A stretch of DNA of 10,572 nucleotides from Frankiaceae bacterium (GTDB lineage Bacteria; Actinomycetota; Actinomycetes; Mycobacteriales; SCTD01). Shown here piece after piece: positions 6,104 to 10,572 of this stretch. The notes under the pieces are model-generated. The model searched no databases. It was not told where the DNA came from and saw nothing but the letters and a program-made list of their open reading frames with translations. Every line of letters begins with the position of its first letter. The stretch's first letter is position 1. Where the stretch lies: assembly GCA_947479995.1 (NCBI GenBank), contig CANKBT010000085.1, positions 1 to 10,572 of the forward strand, in the 5' to 3' direction. A program made the translations under genes and the position numbers.

Positions 6104-7081
6104 GCTCGCCGTCGCCGCGAGGAGGCGGCGCAGCGAGTCGAGGCGCGCGGCCGTCGCCGCGCCGCGCGCCACCGCGGCGTCGAGGGCGCAGCCCGGCGTG
6201 CCCTCGGCGTGGTCGCACCCCGGCGGGCACGAGGCGGCGGCCTCGGCGAGGTCGGGGAACGCCGCCAGCAGGCGCTCGGGCGTCACCGCGCCGAGGCCGA
6301 ACGACCGCACGCCCGGCGTGTCGATGACGGTGCCGCCGCCGGGCAGCGCGAGCGCCACCGCGGAGCTCGACGTGTGCCGGCCCTTGCCGACGCCCGTCAC
6401 CTCGCCGACCGCGCGGAAGGCGTCGGGCACCAGCCGGTTGACGAGCGTCGACTTGCCGACGCCCGACTGCCCGAACAGCACGCTCGTGCGGCCGGCGAGC
6501 CGGGCCAGCAGCGCGGCGACGCCCGGGTCGTCGTCGCCGGGGCCGGTGACGACCGCCTCGACGCCGAGCGGCGCGTAGAGCGCGAGCAGCTCCTCGGCCG
6601 GCGCGAGGTCGGCCTTGGTGAGGCACAGCAGCGGCACGAGCCCGCCGTCGTACGCCGCGACGAGGCACCGGTCGACGAGCCGCGGCCGCGGCACCGGGTC
6701 GGCGAGCGCGGTGACGACCACGAGCACCTCGGCGTTGGCGACGACCGGCCGCTCGACCGGGTCGGTGTCGTCCGGCGTGCGGCGCAGCAGCGAGGTGCGC
6801 TCCTGCACGCGGACGATGCGGCCGAGGGCGTCGGGGCCGCCGGACAGGTCGCCGACGACCGACACGACGTCGCCGACGACGACCGCGCGCCGGCCGAGCT
6901 CGCGCGCGCGGACCGCGCTCACGAGCGCGCCGGCGTCGGTGCGCAGGCGGAAGCGCCCGCGGTCGACGGTGACCACGCGCGCGGTGCCGGCGTCGGCGTG
7001 CGCCGGGCGGGTGCGGGTGCGCGGGCGCGAGCCCTTGCCCGGCCGGACCCGGACGTCGTCCTCGTCGAGTTCCCGCGGCAC
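6095..7081 (-). CDS. rsgA: Ribosome small-subunit-dependent GTPase RsgA
   Basis: A 328-residue circularly permuted GTPase that acts late in 30S subunit maturation. The N-terminal basic tail (1-30) leads into an OB-like fold (about 32-98). The G domain has motifs in permuted order: G4 TKAD (155-158), G1 GQSGVGKS (204-211), the G2 Thr in GRHTSSS (234-240) and G3 DTPG (254-257). The C-terminal zinc-binding site is intact: Cys285, Cys289, His291 and Cys298. The GTG start shares one base with the aroA stop (TAGTG), implying coupled translation from an aroA-rsgA transcript. A very long minus-strand frame continues upstream through aroA in another reading, but no homology supports it. The 3' end is 4 nt from the convergent diiron gene. 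The start is chosen by the overlap and by family length. Confidence 0.96.
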   Translation of the reverse strand: MPRELDEDDVRVRPGKGSRPRTRTRPAHADAGTARVVTVDRGRFRLRTDAGALVSAVRARELGRRAVVVGDVVSVVGDLSGGPDALGRIVRVQERTSLLRRTPDDTDPVERPVVANAEVLVVVTALADPVPRPRLVDRCLVAAYDGGLVPLLCLTKADLAPAEELLALYAPLGVEAVVTGPGDDDPGVAALLARLAGRTSVLFGQSGVGKSTLVNRLVPDAFRAVGEVTGVGKGRHTSSSAVALALPGGGTVIDTPGVRSFGLGAVTPERLLAAFPDLAEAAASCPPGCDHAEGTPGCALDAAVARGAATAARLDSLRRLLAATASEP

Positions 7082-8367
7082 TACGCGACCTGCGCGAGCA
7101 TGCGGGCCCACGAGCCGGTGAAGTCGGGCACCGTCTTGCGCGTGGTGGCGACGTCGCGCACCTGCACGCCGTCGACGGCCAGGCCGAGCACCGCCCACGC
7201 CATCGCCAGGCGGTGGTCGTCGAGGCTGTCGAGCACCGCGCCGGTGAGGCGCCGCGGCCGCACCTCCAGGCCGTCGTCGTGCTCGCGCACGTCGGCGCCG
7301 AGCGCGCCGAGCGACGTGGCCAGCGCGGCCAGCCGGTCGGTCTCGTGGCCGCGCAGGTGGCCGACGCCGCGGAAGCGGCTCGGGCCGTCGGCCAGCGCGG
7401 CGAGCGCGGTGAGCACTGGCGTCAGCTCGCCGACCTCGGACAGGTCGAGGTCGGCGCCCTGCAGCCGGTCGCCGGCGGCCACCGTGAGCCCGCCGCCCGC
7501 GCGCTCGACCCGCGCGCCCATGGCGGTGAGCAGGTCGGGCAGCTGCGCGCCCGGCTGCGTGGTGCTCGCCGGCCAGTCCGGCACGGTGACCCGGCCGCCG
7601 GTGAGCAGCGGCGCGGCGAGGTAGGCCGCGGCCGTCGACAGGTCGGGCTCGACCGCGGCGTCGCGCGGGCGCAGCCGCCCGGGCGCCACCGCCCAGGTGC
7701 CGGGCGTCGCGTCGTCGACGTCGACCCCCGCCCCGCGCAGCGCCTCGACGGTCATCGCCACGTGCGGCGCGCTCGGCACCGGCGGGCCCTCGTGGCGCAG
7801 CACCAGGCCCCGGTCGAAGCGGGCGCCCGACAGCAGCAGGCCGCTGACGAGCTGGCTGGACGACGACGCGTCGACGACCGCCTCGCCGCCCCGCAGGCGC
7901 CCGGTGCCGCGCACCTCGACGGGCAGCGCGTCGACGCCCGACAGGTCGGCGCCGAGGTCGCGCAGCGCGCGCAGCAGCGGGGCGAGCGGCCGCTCGCGGA
8001 TGCGCGGGTCGCCGTCGAGCACCACCGCGCCCTGCACCAGCGCCGCGACCGGCGGCAGGAAGCGCGCGACGGTGCCGGCGGCGCCGACGTCGACGCGGTC
8101 GCCCGTCGCGCGGCCGGTCGTGCCCGTGACCGACCAGTCGCCGTCGTCGTGGTCGACGACCGCGCAGCCGAGCACCCGCAGGGCGGCGGCCATGAGCTCG
8201 GTGTCGCGGCTGCGCAGCGGTCGGCCGACGCGCGAGGTGCCGTCGGCGAGCGCGGCGAGCACCAGCGCGCGGTTGGTGACGCTCTTGCTGCCCGGCAGCG
8301 GCACGACGGCCGCCAGCGGGCCGGGGCCGCGCGGCGCCGGCCAGGGGTCGGGCGGCGCGGCGGGCAT
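7081..8367 (-). CDS. aroA: 3-phosphoshikimate 1-carboxyvinyltransferase (EPSP synthase)
   Basis: A 428-residue cytoplasmic enzyme that joins shikimate-3-phosphate and phosphoenolpyruvate in aromatic amino acid synthesis. Recognisable blocks: LPGSKSVTNRALVLAAL (24-40, with Lys28), AGTVARF (97-103), SSSQLVSGLLLSGA (169-182), EPDLSTAAAYLAA (240-252), ELTPVLTALAAL (314-325), HETDRLAAL (341-349) and KTVPDF (411-416). The catalytic residues I expect by comparison with the E. coli enzyme are present: Lys28, the acidic position in the ELTP block, Glu342 and Lys411. The pattern GTVxRF follows the actinobacterial form rather than E. coli GTAMRP. The ATG start puts PGSKS at the usual place. No Shine-Dalgarno is near it, but a -10-like CACACT lies 6 nt upstream. 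It is the first gene of a pair with rsgA and diverges from the SRAP gene. Confidence 0.97.
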   Translation of the reverse strand: MPAAPPDPWPAPRGPGPLAAVVPLPGSKSVTNRALVLAALADGTSRVGRPLRSRDTELMAAALRVLGCAVVDHDDGDWSVTGTTGRATGDRVDVGAAGTVARFLPPVAALVQGAVVLDGDPRIRERPLAPLLRALRDLGADLSGVDALPVEVRGTGRLRGGEAVVDASSSSQLVSGLLLSGARFDRGLVLRHEGPPVPSAPHVAMTVEALRGAGVDVDDATPGTWAVAPGRLRPRDAAVEPDLSTAAAYLAAPLLTGGRVTVPDWPASTTQPGAQLPDLLTAMGARVERAGGGLTVAAGDRLQGADLDLSEVGELTPVLTALAALADGPSRFRGVGHLRGHETDRLAALATSLGALGADVREHDDGLEVRPRRLTGAVLDSLDDHRLAMAWAVLGLAVDGVQVRDVATTRKTVPDFTGSWARMLAQVA

Positions 8368-8379
8368 GCGTCGAGTGTG
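8368..8379 (-). promoter_or_regulatory. Candidate -10 for a leaderless aroA transcript
   Basis: On the minus strand CACACT (8379-8374) ends 6 nt before the aroA ATG, and no purine-rich ribosome-binding site precedes the start. This fits leaderless transcription. The -35 is unclear and would lie within or near the start of the divergent SRAP gene. Confidence 0.33.
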
Positions 8380-8391
8380 CCCGACCGCCCG

Positions 8392-8404
8392 TACGCTCGT
8401 GCAC
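8392..8404 (+). promoter_or_regulatory. Candidate -10 for a leaderless SRAP transcript
   Basis: TACGCT (8392-8397) matches TANNNT and ends 7 nt before the GTG at 8405. There is no Shine-Dalgarno in between. A poor -35-like TCGAGT (8371-8376) sits 15 nt upstream. The 37-bp gap would thus hold two back-to-back -10 elements. Confidence 0.42.
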
Positions 8405-9073
8405 GTGTGCGGGCGCTACGCGAGCAGCCGGGACGCGCTCGACCTCGCCTCCCACTTCGGCGTCGACGAGACGCCGACGGAGGTGCTCGCCCCGTCGTGG
8501 AACGTCGCCCCGACCGACCCGGTGCCGGTCGTGCTCGAGCGCGACGGCGTGCGCCGGCTGCGCGTCGTGCGCTGGGGCCTGGTGCCGTCGTGGGCCAAGG
8601 ACGCCAAGGTCGGCGCGCGCATGATCAACGCCTGCAGCGAGACGCTCACCGACAAGCCCGCGTTCCGCAGCGCGTACGCCCGGCGCCGCTGCCTCGTGCC
8701 GGCCGACGGCTACTACGAGTGGCAGCGCACCGGCACCGGCAAGCAGCCGTGGTACCTCACCAGCCGCGACGGCGCGCCGCTGCCGATGGCCGGCCTGTAC
8801 GAGGTGTGGCGCGACCCGGCCGGCGCGCTGCTCTGGACGTGCACCGTCATCACCACCGACGCCGCCGACGACACCGGGCAGATCCACGACCGCACGCCGC
8901 TGCTCGTGCCGCGCGAGGCGTGGGACGCCTGGCTCGACGCCGAGGTCGAGGACCCGGGCGCCGGGCTGCTGCAGCCGGCGACGCCCGGGGTGCTCGACGC
9001 CTGGCCGGTCGGCGCGGCCGTCGGCAACGTGCGCAACGACGGGCCGGAGCTGGTCGCGCCGGTCACCCCCTGA
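8405..9073 (+). CDS. SRAP-domain protein (YedK/HMCES family), abasic-site DNA-protein crosslinker
   Basis: A 222-residue SOS response-associated peptidase family protein. Family members bind single-stranded DNA, form a thiazolidine crosslink with abasic sites through Cys2 and so shield them; the same Cys allows self-processing after Met removal. The key residues are visible: Cys2 in MCGRY, Asn33 in SWNVAPT, Asn75 in MINACSET, Glu105 in GYYEW and His161 in IHDRTP. WGLVPSWAKD (57-66), typical of the family, is also present. The usual IHxRMP-like block reads IHDRTP here, keeping His and Arg but replacing Met with Thr. The GTG start is fixed by the need for Cys at position 2; a longer in-frame reading starting upstream would bury it and must be wrong. 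I see no LexA-like box nearby, so SOS control is not supported from this sequence. Confidence 0.96.
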   Translation: MCGRYASSRDALDLASHFGVDETPTEVLAPSWNVAPTDPVPVVLERDGVRRLRVVRWGLVPSWAKDAKVGARMINACSETLTDKPAFRSAYARRRCLVPADGYYEWQRTGTGKQPWYLTSRDGAPLPMAGLYEVWRDPAGALLWTCTVITTDAADDTGQIHDRTPLLVPREAWDAWLDAEVEDPGAGLLQPATPGVLDAWPVGAAVGNVRNDGPELVAPVTP

Positions 9074-9091
9074 GGCGGGCTCGCCCGGCGC

Positions 9092-9120
9092 TGTGAAGCG
9101 CGGTCCGGGCTGGGTAGGGG
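9092..9120 (+). promoter_or_regulatory. Weak candidate promoter of the DksA/TraR-like gene
   Basis: TGTGAA (9092-9097) and TAGGGG (9115-9120) are spaced 17 nt apart and resemble a -35/-10 pair, though the -10 lacks the final T. Initiation would give a leader of about 30 nt with the ribosome-binding site. A short inverted repeat CGGGC/GCCCG (9076-9087) just after the SRAP stop could be a remnant terminator. Confidence 0.25.
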
Positions 9121-9140
9121 CAGTCGGAAGGCACCGACCA

Positions 9141-9146
9141 GAGGAG
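9141..9146 (+). promoter_or_regulatory. Ribosome-binding site of the DksA/TraR-like gene
   Basis: GAGGAG lies 10 nt before the GTG at 9157. It supports that start and shows this gene is not leaderless. Confidence 0.65.
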
Positions 9147-9156
9147 ACCCACCACC

Positions 9157-9504
9157 GTGGACACCACGCAGGCCCGATCCAGCCTCGAGCAGCTGCTGCG
9201 CGAGCTGGACAGCACCACCGCGACGCTGGAGGGCGAGGGCGCCGAGGAGTCCAGCGAGCTGAGCCACGTCTCGCAGCACCCCGGCGACAACGACGCGGCC
9301 GACGTCGACCGCGAGCACATGCTGCTGGAGGCCAACGACGCGCAGCGCGTCGAGGTGCAGGCGGCGCTCGACCGCATCGACGCCGGCACGTACGGCACCT
9401 GCATCGACTGCGGGAAGCCGATCGAGGAGGCGCGCCTGGAGTTCCGCCCCGAGGCGTCGCGCTGCCTCGCCGACCAGGAGAAGGCGGAGGCCGCGGCCTC
9501 CTGA
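9157..9504 (+). CDS. DksA/TraR-family small protein with altered zinc finger
   Basis: A 115-residue acidic protein. Residues 1-75 form a predicted helical hairpin whose middle loop is acidic (DNDAADVD, 44-51), reminiscent of the DksA coiled-coil tip that enters the RNA polymerase secondary channel. The C-terminal part has the TraR/DksA zinc-finger signature YGTCIDCGKPIEEARLE (79-95). Cysteines are at 82, 85 and 103, but the fourth ligand position is Asp106 (RCLADQ instead of RCxxCQ). Zinc could still bind as Cys3-Asp, or the fold may be stabilised without metal. By family it could modulate transcription initiation, but actinobacterial members are poorly characterised and the role is inferred. 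The GTG start is backed by GAGGAG upstream. A strong hairpin follows the stop. The gene is monocistronic by layout. Confidence 0.88.
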   Translation: MDTTQARSSLEQLLRELDSTTATLEGEGAEESSELSHVSQHPGDNDAADVDREHMLLEANDAQRVEVQAALDRIDAGTYGTCIDCGKPIEEARLEFRPEASRCLADQEKAEAAAS

Positions 9505-9511
9505 GCGCGCG

Positions 9512-9543
9512 GCTCGGCCTGGGCCCGCGGGCTCAGGCCGGGC
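9512..9543. terminator. Bidirectional hairpin terminator between convergent genes
   Basis: The left arm (9512-9525, core CGGCCTG at 9515-9521) pairs with the right arm (9530-9543, core CAGGCCG at 9534-9540). This gives a stem of about 14 bp, including two G-U wobbles, around the tetraloop CGCG. It lies just after the DksA-like stop and covers the TGA (9533-9535) of the convergent gene. There is no T-tract on either side, as is common for actinobacterial hairpin terminators. Confidence 0.65.
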
Positions 9544-10369
9544 GGCGGGCGCTGGCGGCGAGGTAGAGGCCGGCGGCCTCGCCCTCACGGGCCGCCTCGA
9601 GCTCGAGCTCGTGCGCGACCAGGGTCTCGCGGGTCGTGCGGCCGCCCTCGGCGAGGGCGCGCTCGACGGCCGACGCGGTGAGCACGGTGCGCGGGCGCAC
9701 CCAGTCGACGTCGAAGCCGGCGCCGCGCAGCAGCCCCTCGAGCTCCTCGGGCCAGAAGCAGCGCGTGATGGCGCCGTCCTCGTCGGGCACGAGCACGACG
9801 TCGGCCTGCGGCACGTCGGCCAGCTCGGCCCAGCGGCCCTGCTCGGCGAGGCGGGCGAGCCCCAGCACCAGCGACTCCACGACCATGAGCAGCCGCCCGC
9901 CGGGGCGCAGCACGCGGTGCAGCTCCTCGACGAAGACCTCGGTCGCGAGGCAGGTCGACAGCGCGCGCGACTCGGCGAGCACGGCGTCGACCGAGGCGTC
10001 GGCCAGCCACGACAGCGAGCGCGGGTCGGCCTGCACGGTGCGCACCGTGCCCGCGTCGGGGGGCACGGCCGGGCCGCTCCACGTCGACGCGACGTGCACG
10101 ACCTCGTGCCCGGCGGCCGCCAGCTGCGCGGCGAACCGCGGGCGGCCGGTCGAGACGTCGAGCACGCGGGCGGGCGCCGCCGGCGCCCACTCCGCCACCT
10201 GGCGGGCGGCGACGTCCTCGTAGAAGTGCCAGTACGGCGAGCCGTCGGCGGGCACCGGCGTGGGCGGCGGTGCGGGCTCCAGCGACGAGCCCTGGGCCGC
10301 CTGGCCCTGCGGGCCCTCGGCACCGGACGCCTCGCGTCCGAGCCCCTCCTCCAACAGCACGCGCGGCAC
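9533..10369 (-). CDS. Class I SAM-dependent methyltransferase-fold protein, degenerate motif I
   Basis: A 278-residue protein with a methyltransferase-like Rossmann fold. A low-complexity Pro/Ala/Gly-rich segment (1-44) precedes YWHFYEDVA (46-54). The motif I region is RVLDVSTGRPRFA (68-80): beta-1 and Asp71 are recognisable, but the Gly-rich loop is STGRPR instead of the canonical GxGxG. The end of beta-2 (HEVVHVAS, 88-95) lacks the usual ribose-binding acid. Later blocks look normal: QADPRSLSW (113-121), DASVDAVLAE (124-133) and LHRVLRPGGRLLMVVES (150-166), as in Methyltransf_11 proteins. Substrate is unknown and activity is in doubt. The GTG start follows GGAGGG closely. GTG at codon 4 or codon 39 (before the conserved part) are alternatives. 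It is convergent with the DksA-like gene and divergent from the hydrolase gene. Confidence 0.8.
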   Translation of the reverse strand: MPRVLLEEGLGREASGAEGPQGQAAQGSSLEPAPPPTPVPADGSPYWHFYEDVAARQVAEWAPAAPARVLDVSTGRPRFAAQLAAAGHEVVHVASTWSGPAVPPDAGTVRTVQADPRSLSWLADASVDAVLAESRALSTCLATEVFVEELHRVLRPGGRLLMVVESLVLGLARLAEQGRWAELADVPQADVVLVPDEDGAITRCFWPEELEGLLRGAGFDVDWVRPRTVLTASAVERALAEGGRTTRETLVAHELELEAAREGEAAGLYLAASARRPA

Positions 10370-10370
10370 C

Positions 10371-10383
10371 TACCCTCCATACG
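10371..10383 (+). promoter_or_regulatory. Candidate -10 for a leaderless hydrolase transcript
   Basis: TACCCT (10371-10376) ends 7 nt before the GTG at 10384, with no Shine-Dalgarno between. The same bases, read on the other strand (GGAGGG, 10378-10373), form the ribosome-binding site of the methyltransferase gene. Its -35 would lie inside that coding region; none is obvious. Confidence 0.4.
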
Positions 10384-10572
10384 GTGGACGTCACACCCGT
10401 GTTGCAGGTGGAGACGCCCAGCGGCCCGGCGCGGTTCCACGTCCGCGGGTCCGGTCCCGGCCGGGTGGTGCTCGGGCACGGGGCCGGCGGCGGCGTCGAC
10501 GCGCCGGACCTGCGCGCCGTCGAGGCCGCCGCCCTGGCCCTCGGCCTGCAGGTCGTGCTCGTCGAGCAGCCC
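10384..10572 (+). CDS. Alpha/beta hydrolase (partial, N-terminal 63 residues)
   Basis: An open frame starts at GTG 10384 and continues past the right edge. The translation shows a short beta-rich start, then RVVLGHGAGGGVDAPDL (27-43). The HGAGGG there is an oxyanion-hole-type motif of alpha/beta hydrolases. Next come a helix (RAVEAAALALG) and strand LQVVLVEQP (55-63). The pattern HGAGG followed by a charged-to-Ala-rich helix and VEQP recalls the KANL3/Tex30-like hydrolase group, recalled from memory. The catalytic Ser, Asp and His would be beyond the window, so activity cannot be judged. The start is chosen because it gives the normal distance to the first strand and sits 7 nt after a -10-like hexamer. 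It diverges from the methyltransferase-like gene across 14 bp. Confidence 0.8.
   Translation, partial: MDVTPVLQVETPSGPARFHVRGSGPGRVVLGHGAGGGVDAPDLRAVEAAALALGLQVVLVEQP

Noticed and set aside
7697..8404. N-terminal extension of the SRAP protein of over 200 residues
   Set aside because: The frame is open by GC bias only. The family requires Cys directly after the initiator Met, which fixes the start at 8405.
6095..8887. A 930-residue minus-strand protein fusing an Arg-rich N-terminus to RsgA
   Set aside because: Only the last 328 residues look like a protein. The upstream part is aroA and SRAP DNA read in wrong frames, and the TAGTG overlap gives a natural RsgA start.
7213..9096. A 627-codon plus-strand frame opposite aroA and over the SRAP gene
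   Set aside because: Low-complexity shadow translation. The SRAP and aroA frames show catalytic motifs in the right order.
8713..10479. A 588-codon minus-strand frame through SRAP, DksA-like and methyltransferase genes
   Set aside because: It is Ser/Arg/Pro-rich without motifs and conflicts with the well-supported genes on both strands.
1..10572. Mobile element, prophage, CRISPR or defence island
   Set aside because: There are no transposases, integrases, long terminal repeats, regular spacer arrays or known defence domains. Genes and base use look uniform and chromosomal.

Overview
The window is GC-rich chromosomal DNA with densely packed genes, frequent GTG starts and several start codons without a Shine-Dalgarno sequence. 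This points to a high-GC actinomycete; I cannot place it below that level. A local order of SRAP protein, aroA and rsgA also matches, from memory, the mycobacterial locus Rv3226c-Rv3227-Rv3228. Nothing looks mobile: there is no transposase, integrase, phage gene, CRISPR array, tRNA or rRNA.

Left part (1-4274, minus strand): an HtrA-like membrane-anchored serine protease is followed by a Ski2-type DEAD/DEAH helicase with a DUF3516-like C-terminal half. The helicase overlaps by 10 nt a DUF998 multi-pass membrane protein that runs off the left edge. Centre (4275-6090, plus strand): a TetR-family regulator and a soluble ferritin-like diiron protein form a two-gene operon joined by an ATGA overlap. 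A perfect 18-bp inverted repeat covers the likely -35 of their promoter, which suggests autoregulation. The diiron protein has a full E / ExxH / E / ExxH ligand set but no substrate I can name, and it is the best candidate here for undescribed chemistry.

Right part: rsgA and aroA form a minus-strand pair joined by a TAGTG overlap, and rsgA is convergent with the diiron gene across only 4 nt. A SRAP-domain DNA-protein crosslink protein diverges from aroA across 37 bp. A small DksA/TraR-like protein follows, with Asp in place of the fourth zinc-ligand Cys. It is convergent with a class-I methyltransferase-fold protein whose SAM motif is degenerate, and a strong hairpin separates the two. At the right edge the first 63 codons of an alpha/beta hydrolase diverge from the methyltransferase across 14 bp.

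Most genes are housekeeping or stress functions: envelope proteolysis, RNA unwinding, ribosome assembly, the shikimate pathway and abasic-site protection. Five genes have a -10-like hexamer ending exactly 6 or 7 nt before the start codon, which suggests widespread leaderless transcription.
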